Below are positions 1-8,932 of a DNA stretch of 64,000 nucleotides, in pieces. The notes under the pieces were generated by a model. The model made no database searches. It worked only from the letters and a program-made list of their open reading frames with translations, and was not told the origin of the DNA. This DNA is from Bacillus kexueae (lineage in GTDB: Bacteria > Bacillota > Bacilli > Bacillales > Aeribacillaceae), in the NCBI RefSeq assembly GCF_022809095.1, contig NZ_JALAZE010000003.1, positions 248,001 through 312,000 on the forward strand, in the 5' to 3' direction. The position numbers were made by a program, and so were the translations under genes. The stretch's first letter is position 1. Each line of letters starts with the position of its first letter.

Positions 1-798
1 CAAATTTCGGGGCTTTCACACGGAACGGATGTTTGGCTTGGAAACGCACAAGAACTTATCCACAACGGTACTTGTACCTTAAGTGAAGTAATCGGTTGTC
101 GTGATGATATTATGGTCTATTTAATTTACCAAGGCCTTGAACCTTCCCTTGCATTTAAGATTATGGAGTTTGTACGGAAAGGAAAAGGGCTCCAACCAGA
201 ATGGGAAGAAGAAATGAAGAAAAATGGTGTGCCAGATTGGTATATTGAATCATGTAAAAAGATTAAATACATGTTCCCGAAGGCACATGCGACAGCATAC
301 GTGCTAATGGCGGTTCGTATTGCTTACTTTAAAGTCCACTTCCCGCTTCTATATTATGCAACATATTTCACTGTGCGGGCAGACGATTTTGATATTGAGA
401 CGATGATTAAAGGTTCGACGGCCATAAAAGCTAAAATTGAAGAAATCAATGCTAAAGGTTTAGATGCATCTCCGAAAGAAAAAAGTTTATTAACTGTACT
501 GGAAATGTCATTAGAGATGTGTGAAAGAGGTTTTTCGTTTCAAAAGGTAGATTTATATCGTTCAAGTGCAGCGGAATTTTTAATTGATGGTGACACGTTA
601 ATTCCACCGTTTAACTCAATTCCAGGTTTAGGAACGAATGCGGCTTTAAATATAGTAAAAGCACGTGAAGAGGGCGAGTTTTTATCGAAAGAGGACTTGA
701 GAGAACGGAGCCGCATTTCAAAGACGATATTAGAGTATTTAGATAATCACGGTTGCCTGACTTCTTTACCAGAGCAAAACCAGTTATCCCTATTTTAA
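1..798 (+). CDS. polC: DNA polymerase III alpha subunit PolC, C-terminal part
   Basis: Replicative Gram-positive polymerase, cut by the window start; the frame is open from base 1 and encodes the last 265 residues. The opening residues ([20 protein letters not shown]) and the K-x-H-A-T-A-Y-V-L-M block belong to the conserved C-terminal polymerase region of PolC. The protein ends in QNQLSLF, the usual sliding-clamp-binding tail of this family. Its stop is followed by a new promoter for rimP, so the gene closes the upstream transcription unit. Only the catalytic exonuclease and most of the polymerase domain lie outside the window. Confidence 0.97.
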   Translation, partial: QISGLSHGTDVWLGNAQELIHNGTCTLSEVIGCRDDIMVYLIYQGLEPSLAFKIMEFVRKGKGLQPEWEEEMKKNGVPDWYIESCKKIKYMFPKAHATAYVLMAVRIAYFKVHFPLLYYATYFTVRADDFDIETMIKGSTAIKAKIEEINAKGLDASPKEKSLLTVLEMSLEMCERGFSFQKVDLYRSSAAEFLIDGDTLIPPFNSIPGLGTNAALNIVKAREEGEFLSKEDLRERSRISKTILEYLDNHGCLTSLPEQNQLSLF

Positions 799-831
799 CG
801 GATTAATTCAATAGCTCGAGTTGGTCAATAT

Positions 832-860
832 TTGCAATTCATATAAAGTTATGGTATATT
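832..860 (+). promoter_or_regulatory. Sigma-A promoter for the rimP-nusA-infB operon
   Basis: TTGCAA (832-837), a 17-bp spacer and TATATT (855-860). It is the only good promoter between polC and rimP, so it should drive the long translation operon. Confidence 0.7.
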
Positions 861-888
861 TTATATGGAAATGCTATCGGAGAACGGA

Positions 889-913
889 AAAAGAGTGGGG
901 AAACCCACTCTTT
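889..913 (+). promoter_or_regulatory. Leader hairpin upstream of rimP
   Basis: GAGTGGG (893-899) pairs perfectly with CCCACTC (904-910), flanked by AAA and TTT. It lies about 25 nt after the expected transcription start and could be an anti-terminator, a pause hairpin or an mRNA-stabilising 5' structure. Confidence 0.5.
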
Positions 914-976
914 CCTATTGGGTAAAACTAGTAGCATTTCGAGCGGATCACCTTAAATCCTTCGTTTGTGTACATA

Positions 977-1001
977 CCCCTGCTCATATAGCAGGGTTTT
1001 T
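977..1001 (+). terminator. Terminator-like hairpin in the rimP leader (possible attenuator)
   Basis: CCCTGC (978-983) pairs with GCAGGG (991-996) and is followed directly by TTTTT. It sits between the promoter and the rimP RBS, so read-through would be needed to express the operon. The short stem and T-tract fit a weak terminator. NusA-dependent attenuation of the nusA operon has been described in B. subtilis, which would match this position; that link is inference. Confidence 0.55.
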
Positions 1002-1042
1002 CAACACTTTTAAGGTTTCGGAACAATTTGAGGAGGAAAAGG

Positions 1043-1519
1043 ATGAGTAAAAGAATTACAGATTTAGTAGAAGAACTTGTTACCCCTATTACGGAAGAAA
1101 TGAATCTTGAACTTGTCGATATTGAGTATGTAAAAGAAGGGAAAAATTACTTCTTGCGCGTCTTTATCGATTCAGATACAGGGGTTGATATTGAAGAATG
1201 TGGAACGCTTAGCGAGCGACTTGGTGAAAAGCTTGATGAAATCGACCCGATTCCACATAACTACTTTTTAGAAGTATCATCTCCAGGTGCTGAACGCCCG
1301 TTAAAAAATGAGCGTGATTTCCAAAAAGCAATTGGGAAAAATGTAGCGATAAAAACTTATGAATCGATTGATGGAGAGAAAGAATTTGAAGGGGAATTAA
1401 CAAGTTTTGATGGCGAACTCGTCAAACTGAGTGTAAAAGTGAAAACGAGAACGAAAGAAGTAACAATTCCTTACGAAAAAGTGGCAAAAGCTCGTCTCGC
1501 AGTTACATTTAATTTTTAA
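1043..1519 (+). CDS. rimP: Ribosome maturation factor RimP
   Basis: Cytoplasmic factor needed for 30S subunit maturation. The 158-residue length matches the family. The N-terminal alpha/beta domain contains the conserved V-D-I-E-Y and F-L-R-V-F-I-D segments (about residues 27-50) and [11 protein letters not shown] (about 82-92); the C-terminal SH3-like domain ends in [12 protein letters not shown]. The start is ATG 1043, six bases after AGGAGG (1031-1036); an upstream in-frame TTG at 1028 overlaps that RBS and is unlikely. First gene of the rimP-nusA-infB operon. Confidence 0.97.
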   Translation: MSKRITDLVEELVTPITEEMNLELVDIEYVKEGKNYFLRVFIDSDTGVDIEECGTLSERLGEKLDEIDPIPHNYFLEVSSPGAERPLKNERDFQKAIGKNVAIKTYESIDGEKEFEGELTSFDGELVKLSVKVKTRTKEVTIPYEKVAKARLAVTFNF

Positions 1520-1647
1520 AGGGAAACAATTTCGGCAGCGATTGCTCATTGGAGATTCCTTATAATTAATTAGAGGGAAAGATGATGATCTAGCTACCGA
1601 AGAATGACCAATTTTGTTATTCTAACAAACCGTGAGCGTAAGCCATA

Positions 1648-1676
1648 TTGACAAAAATAAGTTTTGAAAGAATTTA
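1648..1676 (+). promoter_or_regulatory. Possible internal promoter before nusA
   Basis: A consensus TTGACA (1648-1653) is followed after 17 bp by AATTTA (1671-1676), a poor -10 box; TTTATT at a 19-bp spacing is the alternative. It lies in the 185-base rimP-nusA gap. Confidence 0.35.
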
Positions 1677-1704
1677 TTAGTTTTTTAAGGGGGAAATCCA
1701 TTCG

Positions 1705-2811
1705 ATGAGCAATGAATTGTTTGATGCTCTAACGATCCTTGAAAAGGAGAAGGGCATTGGAAAAGAAGTTATTATTGAAGCGATTGAAGCAGCGTTAATT
1801 TCTGCATATAAACGTAATTTTAATCAAGCTCAAAACGTGCGTGTAGATATAAATCGCGAGACAGGTTCAATGCGTGTCTTTGCACGTAAAGAAGTAGTAG
1901 ACGAGGTATTTGATCCTCGTTTAGAAATCTCACTTGATGAAGCAAAATCAATTAATCCAAATTACGAGCTAGAAGATACAGTTGAAATTGAAGTAACGCC
2001 ACGTGATTTCGGTCGGATTGCTGCTCAAACTGCTAAACAAGTTGTTACGCAACGTGTACGTGAGGCTGAAAGAGGTATTATTTATTCCGAATTTATCGAT
2101 CGTGAAGAAGATATTATGACAGGTATCGTTCAACGTATTGATTCTAAATTTATCTACGTTAGCCTTGGTAAAATCGAAGCATTACTTCCAGTAAGTGAGC
2201 AAATGCCAAATGAAACGTATCAACCACATGACCGTATTAAGGTTTTTATTACAAAGGTTGAAAAGACAACGAAAGGACCTCAAATTTTCGTGTCACGTAC
2301 TCATCCAGGATTGCTAAAACGATTATTCGAAATTGAAGTGCCAGAAATTTACGATGGTACAGTTGAAATTAAATCTGTAGCCCGTGAAGCTGGGGACCGT
2401 TCGAAAATTTCCGTATACTCCGATAATCCTGAAGTAGATCCTGTAGGTTCATGTGTTGGACCAAAAGGTCAACGCGTCCAAACGATCGTCAATGAGTTAA
2501 AAGGCGAAAAAATTGATATTGTTCGTTGGTCGGAAGATCCGATTGAATTTGTTGCCAATGCATTAAGTCCATCTAAAGTTCTTGATGTCATTGTTGATGA
2601 AGAAGAGAAGGCGACTACGGTTGTTGTACCTGATTACCAATTATCACTAGCGATTGGAAAACGTGGTCAAAACGCTCGACTTGCAGCGAAACTTACAGGT
2701 TGGAAAATTGATATTAAGAGTGAATCAGATGCAAAAGAAGCAGGCATCTATCCTCGTGAGGACGTGAATCCTCCACTATTCGAATTGTCAGTAGAAGAAG
2801 ATAGCGAATAG
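1705..2811 (+). CDS. nusA: Transcription termination/antitermination factor NusA
   Basis: Binds RNA polymerase and nascent RNA to modulate pausing and intrinsic termination. The 368 residues match the short Firmicute form, which lacks the C-terminal acidic repeats of E. coli NusA. Order of domains: N-terminal RNAP-binding domain (1-125), S1 domain (about 132-200, beginning I-M-T-G-I-V-Q-R-I-D), KH1 with G-S-C-V-G-P-K-G-Q-R-V-Q (about 250) and KH2 with L-A-I-G-K-R-G-Q-N-A-R-L-A (about 315). The start ATG 1705 follows AAGGGGG. The rnpM gene begins 12 bases after the stop, so the two are translationally close. Confidence 0.98.
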   Translation: MSNELFDALTILEKEKGIGKEVIIEAIEAALISAYKRNFNQAQNVRVDINRETGSMRVFARKEVVDEVFDPRLEISLDEAKSINPNYELEDTVEIEVTPRDFGRIAAQTAKQVVTQRVREAERGIIYSEFIDREEDIMTGIVQRIDSKFIYVSLGKIEALLPVSEQMPNETYQPHDRIKVFITKVEKTTKGPQIFVSRTHPGLLKRLFEIEVPEIYDGTVEIKSVAREAGDRSKISVYSDNPEVDPVGSCVGPKGQRVQTIVNELKGEKIDIVRWSEDPIEFVANALSPSKVLDVIVDEEEKATTVVVPDYQLSLAIGKRGQNARLAAKLTGWKIDIKSESDAKEAGIYPREDVNPPLFELSVEEDSE

Positions 2812-2822
2812 AGGTGGTATAT

Positions 2823-3101
2823 ATGACGAAGGCAAAAAAGATTCCTTTGCGAAAATGTGTTGCAACTGGAGAAATGAAGCCTAAAAAAGAACTTGTCCGT
2901 ATCGTACGATCAAAAGAAGGGGAAGTTTCGATCGATTTAACGGGTAAAAAGAACGGTCGAGGTGCGTATATCACGTTACAAAAAGAGTGTATTTTAAATG
3001 CGCAGAAGAAAAATGTTTTAGCCAATCATTTAAATGCTGAAGTTCCTCCATCCATCTATGAAGAATTAGTATCTCTTGCTGAGAGGGAGCAAAAAGCGTA
3101 A
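2823..3101 (+). CDS. rnpM: RNase P modulator RnpM (YlxR)
   Basis: Small basic RNA-binding protein of 92 residues, DUF448/YlxR family. In B. subtilis YlxR was reported to bind the RNase P RNA and modulate its activity. Diagnostic pieces are R-K-C-V-A-T-G (about 10-16), L-V-R-I-V-R and the G-K-K-N-G-R-G-A-Y loop (about 41-49). I chose ATG 2823, five bases after AGGTGG (2812-2817); an upstream in-frame GTG overlaps the RBS. It abuts rplGA with no gap. Confidence 0.93.
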   Translation: MTKAKKIPLRKCVATGEMKPKKELVRIVRSKEGEVSIDLTGKKNGRGAYITLQKECILNAQKKNVLANHLNAEVPPSIYEELVSLAEREQKA

Positions 3102-3401
3102 ATGAGTTCAAGTTGGGCACAGTTTTTAGGGTTGGCCAATCGAGCACGTAAGATTATTTCGGGAGAAGAACTCGTCATAAAAGAAGTGAGGAACGGACGA
3201 GCAAAATTAGTTCTTCTATCAAAAGATGCATCGAATAACACGAGTAAAAAAATAACCGATAAATGTTCCTATTATGGTGTTCCACTTGTGTACGTAGAAA
3301 GCCGTGAGCAATTAGGTCAGGCAATCGGGAAGGAACAAAGAGTTGTAGTTGCCGTGTTAGATTCAGGATTTGCATCCAAATTAAAAACAATGCTCGATTA
3401 A
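3102..3401 (+). CDS. rplGA: L7Ae-type ribosomal/K-turn binding protein YlxQ
   Basis: A 99-residue member of the L7Ae/L30e family, expected to bind K-turn RNA. The family core is visible as [15 protein letters not shown] (about 8-22), [11 protein letters not shown] and [10 protein letters not shown]. The ATG immediately follows the rnpM stop codon (TAA-ATG), so translational coupling is expected. Its exact RNA target is not shown by the sequence. Confidence 0.93.
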   Translation: MSSSWAQFLGLANRARKIISGEELVIKEVRNGRAKLVLLSKDASNNTSKKITDKCSYYGVPLVYVESREQLGQAIGKEQRVVVAVLDSGFASKLKTMLD

Positions 3402-3420
3402 AAATTGTGGGGGTGAACGC

Positions 3421-5547
3421 ATGACAAAAATGAGAGTATATGAATATGCAAAACAACAAAATCTTTCTAGTAAAGAGGTTATTCAAACGTTAAAAAACTT
3501 AAATATTGAAGTGACAAACCATATGTCGATGATCGACAATGAGGTTGTTCAGCAACTAAATAAACAATTAACGAGTTCATCTCAAGAAACAGAACAAGTA
3601 AAAACAGAAAAAAAACAACGTAATAATGGGGAGAATATGTCGAATACACAAGCAAACAACAGTAAGAAAAAAGAAAATCGTAAACAAGATTCGTTTAAGA
3701 AAAACGATCAGCCTAAAGGAAATAAGAAAAATAAAAAGCAAAACAAAAAGAATAAACACCAAGCTCAACAGCCAAAAGTAGCAGCGAAAAAAGAATTACC
3801 TGAAAAAATTACTTTCACAGACTCTTTAACGGTTGGCGAGCTAGCTGAAAAGCTTGGAAAAGAGCCTTCCGAAATCATTAAAAAGTTAATGATGCTCGGA
3901 GTTATGGCTACGATTAATCAAGATTTAGATAAAGATACAATCGAATTAATTGCTTCAGAGTACGGAGTAGAAGTAGAAGAAGAAATCGTCTTTGACGTAA
4001 CAGAATTTGAAAAATATGAAGTGGAAGATGATGAAGAAAACCTAGAAATTCGTCCACCGATTGTAACCATTATGGGTCATGTTGACCACGGTAAAACGAC
4101 ATTACTTGATTCCATTCGTAAAACGAAAGTTGTAGAAGGAGAAGCGGGTGGAATTACACAGCATATTGGTGCATACCAAGTTGAGGTTAACAATAAGAAG
4201 ATTACATTTTTAGATACGCCTGGACACGCCGCGTTTACAACGATGCGTGCTCGTGGAGCGCAAGTAACGGATATTACAATTCTTGTGGTAGCGTCAGATG
4301 ATGGAGTTATGCCACAAACAATTGAAGCAATTAACCATGCGAAAGCTGCAGAAGTTCCAATTATTGTTGCTGTGAACAAAATGGATAAGCCAACAGCAAA
4401 CCCAGACCGTGTCATGCAGGAACTTACAGAGCATGGCTTAATTCCAGAGGATTGGGGCGGAGATACAATCTTTGTACCAATTTCGGCATTAAAAGGCGAT
4501 GGAATTGACGATTTATTAGAAATGGTTCTTCTTGTTAGTGAAGTAGAAGAATTAAAAGCAAATCCGAATCGATTAGCAACGGGAACTGTTGTTGAAGCAG
4601 AATTAGATAAAGGACGCGGTCCTGTTGCAACATTACTTGTACAAAACGGAACGTTAAAAGTCGGTGATCCAATCGTTGTTGGAAACACTTACGGTCGCGT
4701 TCGCGCGATGGTGAATGATATTGGTCGTCGCGTGAAAGTTGCGGGACCTTCAACTCCGGTTGAAATTACTGGATTGAATGATGTACCACTTGCTGGAGAC
4801 CGCTTCATGGTATTTGACGATGAGAAAAAGGCACGTCAAGTGGGAGAAGCGCGTGCTCAAAAACAACTCGAAGCACAGCGCAGTGAAAAAGCTAAATTAA
4901 GCCTTGATGATTTATTTGAGCAAATTAAACAAGGCGATATGAAAGAAATTAACATCATTGTAAAAGCTGACGTACAGGGATCTGTTGAGGCACTTGCTGC
5001 TGCACTTCAAAAAATTGACGTAGAAGGCGTAAAAGTAAAGATTATTCATACAGGTGTAGGTGCGATCACCGAATCTGACATTATTTTAGCTTCTGCATCG
5101 AACGCAATTGTCATTGGTTTTAATGTGCGTCCAGATGCTAACGCAAAACGTACAGCTGAAGCTGAAAGTGTAGATATTCGTCTTCACCGAATTATTTATA
5201 AAGTAATTGAAGAAATTGAAGCTGCGATGAAAGGAATGCTGGACCCTGAATACGAAGAGAAAGTAATCGGTCAAGTAGAGGTTCGTCAAACGTTTAAAGT
5301 GTCGAAAATCGGAACAATTGCTGGATGTTACGTAACGGATGGTTCCGTAACTCGTGATAGCGGAATTCGCCTAATTCGTGACGGTGTTGTCGTGTTTGAA
5401 GGTGAAATTGACACTTTAAAACGATATAAAGATGATGTAAAAGAAGTGAACCAAGGGTATGAGTGTGGTATCACAATTAAAAACTTCAATGATATTAAAG
5501 AAGGAGATGTCATTGAAGCGTATGTAATGGAGGAAATTAAACGTTAA
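3421..5547 (+). CDS. infB: Translation initiation factor IF-2
   Basis: GTPase that delivers initiator fMet-tRNA to the ribosome; 708 residues, close to the Bacillus length. Order: IF2 N-domain (1-55), a Lys/Asn/Gln-rich linker (55-130), second IF2_N domain (about 135-185), G domain with G-H-V-D-H-G-K-T-T (about 219), D-T-P-G-H (about 265) and N-K-M-D (about 319), then domains II, III and the initiator-tRNA-binding domain IV. RBS GGGGGTG precedes ATG 3421. The linker also holds a likely internal start at 3637 (see separate entry). Overlaps ylxP by one base. Confidence 0.98.
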   Translation: MTKMRVYEYAKQQNLSSKEVIQTLKNLNIEVTNHMSMIDNEVVQQLNKQLTSSSQETEQVKTEKKQRNNGENMSNTQANNSKKKENRKQDSFKKNDQPKGNKKNKKQNKKNKHQAQQPKVAAKKELPEKITFTDSLTVGELAEKLGKEPSEIIKKLMMLGVMATINQDLDKDTIELIASEYGVEVEEEIVFDVTEFEKYEVEDDEENLEIRPPIVTIMGHVDHGKTTLLDSIRKTKVVEGEAGGITQHIGAYQVEVNNKKITFLDTPGHAAFTTMRARGAQVTDITILVVASDDGVMPQTIEAINHAKAAEVPIIVAVNKMDKPTANPDRVMQELTEHGLIPEDWGGDTIFVPISALKGDGIDDLLEMVLLVSEVEELKANPNRLATGTVVEAELDKGRGPVATLLVQNGTLKVGDPIVVGNTYGRVRAMVNDIGRRVKVAGPSTPVEITGLNDVPLAGDRFMVFDDEKKARQVGEARAQKQLEAQRSEKAKLSLDDLFEQIKQGDMKEINIIVKADVQGSVEALAAALQKIDVEGVKVKIIHTGVGAITESDIILASASNAIVIGFNVRPDANAKRTAEAESVDIRLHRIIYKVIEEIEAAMKGMLDPEYEEKVIGQVEVRQTFKVSKIGTIAGCYVTDGSVTRDSGIRLIRDGVVVFEGEIDTLKRYKDDVKEVNQGYECGITIKNFNDIKEGDVIEAYVMEEIKR
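3628..3639 (+). promoter_or_regulatory. Possible internal translation start for a short IF-2 form
   Basis: GGGGAG (3628-3633) lies three bases before an in-frame ATG at 3637 (codon 73 of infB), inside the non-conserved linker. B. subtilis makes two in-frame IF2 forms from infB, so a second start here is plausible, although the spacing is short. Confidence 0.45.
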
Positions 5548-5825
5548 TGATTGGGTATGTTGAATGTGAATGCATCATATACGATGCTCAATCATTAAAA
5601 GAGAAACGAGCAGTTCTTCAGCGAGTGACAATGAGATTAAAAAACTCGTTTAATATAGCTGTATCTGAGTTGGAATATCAGGATGTCTGGCAGCGAACGA
5701 AGTTAGGGCTCGTTTCGATTTCTTCTAGTCGAACGGTTACGGAACAAGAGTTAACAAAGGCTTTAAAGCTATTGGACTCATTTCCCGAATTAGAGAGAAC
5801 CGTAACAACTTTTGAGTGGTTGTAA
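5547..5825 (+). CDS. ylxP: YlxP, DUF503 family protein
   Basis: A 92-residue protein with the DUF503 signature: [16 protein letters not shown] near the start (residues 5-20) and [12 protein letters not shown] (about 35-46). It is almost always found between infB and rbfA in Bacilli, which suggests a role around 30S assembly or initiation, but its biochemical function is not established. The ATG overlaps the infB TAA by one base. Confidence 0.92.
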   Translation: MIGYVECECIIYDAQSLKEKRAVLQRVTMRLKNSFNIAVSELEYQDVWQRTKLGLVSISSSRTVTEQELTKALKLLDSFPELERTVTTFEWL

Positions 5826-5839
5826 AGTGGGGTGAAAAA

Positions 5840-6193
5840 ATGAGTTTACGAGCAAACCGTGTCGCAGAACAAATGAAGAAAGAACTTAGCGACATTATCG
5901 GTCGAAAAATTAAAGATCCGAGAATTGGATTTGTAACGGTAACGGATGTTCGCCTTTCAGGTGACTTACAAATTGCAAAGGTATATATTTCTGTACTCGG
6001 TGATGAAAAACAACGTGAAGATACTTTAAAAGGGTTAGCGAAAGCTAAAGGCTTTATTCGCTCAGAAATTGGCCAAAGAATCAGATTACGCAAAACACCT
6101 GAAATTCAGTTTGAGTTTGACGAATCGATAGATTATGGAAATCGTATTGAAACGCTCATTCATGAACTGAATCAAAATAAAGAGCAAGATTAA
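5840..6193 (+). CDS. rbfA: 30S ribosome-binding factor RbfA
   Basis: KH-type RNA-binding protein that helps mature the 16S rRNA 5' end region and supports cold growth. It has 117 residues, with [13 protein letters not shown] at the start and [12 protein letters not shown] (about 33-44) typical of the fold. ATG 5840 follows GGGGTG (5828-5833) at normal spacing; the in-frame ATG at 5816 inside the ylxP end has no RBS. Last gene of the operon; a terminator follows. Confidence 0.96.
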   Translation: MSLRANRVAEQMKKELSDIIGRKIKDPRIGFVTVTDVRLSGDLQIAKVYISVLGDEKQREDTLKGLAKAKGFIRSEIGQRIRLRKTPEIQFEFDESIDYGNRIETLIHELNQNKEQD

Positions 6194-6204
6194 TTCGTAT
6201 TACC

Positions 6205-6245
6205 GAAGGTGACCTTCATTATGATGATTTAGGTCACCTTCTTTT
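6205..6245 (+). terminator. Rho-independent terminator after rbfA
   Basis: GAAGGTGACC (6205-6214) pairs perfectly with GGTCACCTTC (6232-6241), followed by TTTTGTTG. Confidence 0.8.
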
Positions 6246-6310
6246 GTTGAGGTATCTTGCTAAGAAATGAATTCATAAAATAGGAATGAAAGTACCAGGG
6301 AGGCGTACGG

Positions 6311-7216
6311 ATGGAAGGAGTACTACTTTTACATAAGCCAGCAGGAATGACGAGTCATGATTGTGTCAATAAAATACGCAAGCTTTTTTCCACCAAAAAA
6401 GTAGGGCATACAGGAACGTTAGACCCTGACGTATCAGGAGTTTTACCTCTATGTATCGGTAAAGCAACAAAAATTGCTCAATTTTTAACAGCGGAAAATA
6501 AAACGTATTCTGCTGAAATAACGCTTGGCTTTTCAACGACTACAGAAGATGCATCAGGTGAGATAGTAGCGTCTAAAGAAGTATCGAAAAGTCTAAGCAG
6601 TGAAGATGTGAAAAAAGTGTTAGAAGAACTTACAGGTGAAATTGAACAAACACCTCCCATGTATTCCGCCGTCAAAGTAAATGGAAGAAAATTGTATGAA
6701 TATGCGCGTGAAGGTATTGAAGTAGAGAGACCGACTAGGACGATTACTATTCATCAAATGGATTTAACATCTGATATAGAATGGAATGGGCAAAATGTTT
6801 CCTTTCGAATTGATGTGACTTGTTCAAAAGGGACATACATCCGAACATTAGCTGTTATGATTGGTGAAAAGCTTGGTTATCCGGCTCACATGTCACATTT
6901 AATCCGTACAAAATCGGGTACCTTTGTGCTTGATGATTGCTTAACATTTGAAGAACTAGAAAATATTCTTCCGAATCCATTACCTGCAAACAGTTTTCTT
7001 ACAATGAATGATGCGTTAAATCATTTGCCCAAATGGACAATTAATGATACATTAGCAAAGAAAGTGAAAAATGGAGCGGTATTATCGGTTCCCGATGATT
7101 GGAACCATCAAACGAATCGACCGATTCGTGTTATTCATAACGGCGAGTGTATTGCACTATATACCTTACATCCGACAAAGGAAAATCTCGTTAAACCGTT
7201 AAAAGTTTTTCACTAA
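6311..7216 (+). CDS. truB: tRNA pseudouridine(55) synthase TruB
   Basis: Isomerises U55 in the T-loop of tRNAs. 301 residues. The catalytic motif G-T-L-D-P-D-V-S-G-V-L-P (about 36-47) contains the active-site Asp; K-T-Y-S-A-E and the C-S-K-G-T-Y-I-R-T-L-A block (about 172-182) are conserved TruB motifs. A C-terminal extension of about 65 residues follows the catalytic domain. ATG 6311 has GGGAGG upstream at good spacing. It lies 68 bases ahead of ribF, as in B. subtilis. Confidence 0.97.
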   Translation: MEGVLLLHKPAGMTSHDCVNKIRKLFSTKKVGHTGTLDPDVSGVLPLCIGKATKIAQFLTAENKTYSAEITLGFSTTTEDASGEIVASKEVSKSLSSEDVKKVLEELTGEIEQTPPMYSAVKVNGRKLYEYAREGIEVERPTRTITIHQMDLTSDIEWNGQNVSFRIDVTCSKGTYIRTLAVMIGEKLGYPAHMSHLIRTKSGTFVLDDCLTFEELENILPNPLPANSFLTMNDALNHLPKWTINDTLAKKVKNGAVLSVPDDWNHQTNRPIRVIHNGECIALYTLHPTKENLVKPLKVFH

Positions 7217-7284
7217 TGATTCTAGTTATTCTATAGGGCGAGACCCTTGAAATAAAACAGGTTAATAAAAAGAGGGGAAAGCGT

Positions 7285-8235
7285 GTGAAAACGATAAGGT
7301 TGACGCATCCGCATCCGTATGTTTTAGAAGATTTTTCACCGATGGTTATGGCACTAGGGTATTTTGATGGAGTGCACCGTGGACATCAAAAAGTGATACA
7401 AACGGCTATTAAACTTGCGGGTGAGAAAAACATGAAAAGTGCTGTGATGACATTCGATCCGCATCCATCTGTTGTACTAGGGAAACAAGCTTCAAAAATG
7501 CACTACATCACTCCTTTACATGTAAAAGAGCAAATCATGATGGAAATGGGTGTGGATCTTTTATTTATTGTCGAGTTTACGAAGGAATTTGCAAGTTTAC
7601 TTCCACAGCAGTTTGTCGATAATTATATTATCGGTTTAAATGTCCATCATGTTGTGGCAGGGTTTGATTTTACGTATGGAAAGCTTGGAAAAGGAACAAT
7701 GGAAACCATGCCTTTTCATTCGCGTAATCAATTTACACAAACTGTCGTCGAAAAGCAAACAGATCACGATCGAAAAATTAGTTCGACATTGATTCGGAAA
7801 GTATTGCAAAGCGGAGATGTAGCATATGCCAAACATTTGCTTGGTCGTCCACATGAAACGACAGGTACGGTAGTCCATGGGGACAAAAGAGGTCGGACAA
7901 TTGGATTTCCTACTGCTAATATTGATGTGAAAAATGAATATTTTATTCCACCAACTGGCGTGTATGCTGTAACCGTTGAGGTAGAAGGTGAAAGATACGA
8001 AGGCGTTTGTAATATTGGATATAAACCGACGTTTCATCAAGAGAAAAAGGTACTTCCTAGCGTAGAGGTCCATATCTTTCACTTTGACCAACAAATTTAC
8101 GGAAAAACCGTTACGATAAAGTGGCATAAGCGGATTCGTAGTGAGCAAAAATTTGAATCTGTACAAGCATTGATTAACCAAATTGAGCAAGACAAACGAA
8201 GTGCTGAACAATTCTTTGAAGAAAACAAAGATTGA
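7285..8235 (+). CDS. ribF: Bifunctional riboflavin kinase / FAD synthetase RibF
   Basis: Converts riboflavin to FMN and FMN to FAD. 316 residues. The N-terminal nucleotidyltransferase domain carries G-Y-F-D-G-V-H-R-G-H (about 27-36) and the S-S-T-L-I-R-K motif; the C-terminal flavokinase domain carries K-R-G-R-T-I-G-F-P-T-A-N (about 201-212). The start codon is GTG 7285, preceded by GAGGGGAAAG. The gene is in the same direction as truB with no obvious terminator between them, so co-transcription is likely. Confidence 0.97.
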   Translation: MKTIRLTHPHPYVLEDFSPMVMALGYFDGVHRGHQKVIQTAIKLAGEKNMKSAVMTFDPHPSVVLGKQASKMHYITPLHVKEQIMMEMGVDLLFIVEFTKEFASLLPQQFVDNYIIGLNVHHVVAGFDFTYGKLGKGTMETMPFHSRNQFTQTVVEKQTDHDRKISSTLIRKVLQSGDVAYAKHLLGRPHETTGTVVHGDKRGRTIGFPTANIDVKNEYFIPPTGVYAVTVEVEGERYEGVCNIGYKPTFHQEKKVLPSVEVHIFHFDQQIYGKTVTIKWHKRIRSEQKFESVQALINQIEQDKRSAEQFFEENKD

Positions 8236-8238
8236 GCC

Positions 8239-8267
8239 TTGCAAAAGATTGCGAGATTTTATATAAT
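8239..8267 (+). promoter_or_regulatory. Sigma-A promoter for rpsO
   Basis: TTGCAA (8239-8244), a 17-bp spacer and a consensus TATAAT (8262-8267), starting four bases after the ribF stop. The predicted start near 8274 leaves a leader of about 85 nt. Confidence 0.8.
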
Positions 8268-8273
8268 AACAAT

Positions 8274-8629
<356 letters not shown>

Positions 8630-8631
8630 TG

Positions 8632-8659
8632 AAAAAGCGGGAGATTTTCCCGCTTTTTT
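8632..8659 (+). terminator. Rho-independent terminator after rpsO
   Basis: AAAAAGCGGG pairs with CCCGCTTTTT across a short loop, with the T-tract running to 8659. This is a textbook terminator. Confidence 0.92.
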
Positions 8660-8856
8660 AATATGAGAAGAACTATTTTATCTAAATGATTTTAGCGATA
8701 AGTATAACGGGTAAAATGATTATAGGTGACATATCCGTTCCAAAGAAAGAGTCTAGTTCAATACGCCTTGTCATTATCACAAGGTGTGAGAGTAAAATCA
8801 AAAACATATGAAAACCAATATTGTTTGTGATTTTCTATTTACATATACCTTTCTGA

Positions 8857-8886
8857 TTGATATGTTGAAATAAATTAGTCCATAAT
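8857..8886 (+). promoter_or_regulatory. Probable promoter for pnp
   Basis: TTGATA (8857-8862), an 18-bp spacer and CATAAT (8881-8886), about 45 bases before the pnp start. The rest of the 303-base rpsO-pnp gap holds an imperfect hairpin (ACGCCTTGT / ACAAGGTGT, about 8763-8787) and nothing else I can name. Confidence 0.45.
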
Positions 8887-8932
8887 AGTACATAATGGAT
8901 GTTTACATAAGTAAGAGAGGAGTCAAATTTTT

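Noticed and set aside
865-1050. 61-codon frame in the rimP leader
   Set aside because: It runs through both leader hairpins and overlaps the rimP RBS and start; no RBS of its own. The regulatory reading is more likely.
4077-4688. 203-codon open frame on the minus strand inside infB
   Set aside because: Antisense shadow of the highly conserved IF2 G domain; no RBS and no recognisable protein.
7636-8244. 202-codon minus-strand frame opposite ribF
   Set aside because: Complement of a conserved gene; composition is that of an antisense frame (His, Tyr, Phe-rich).
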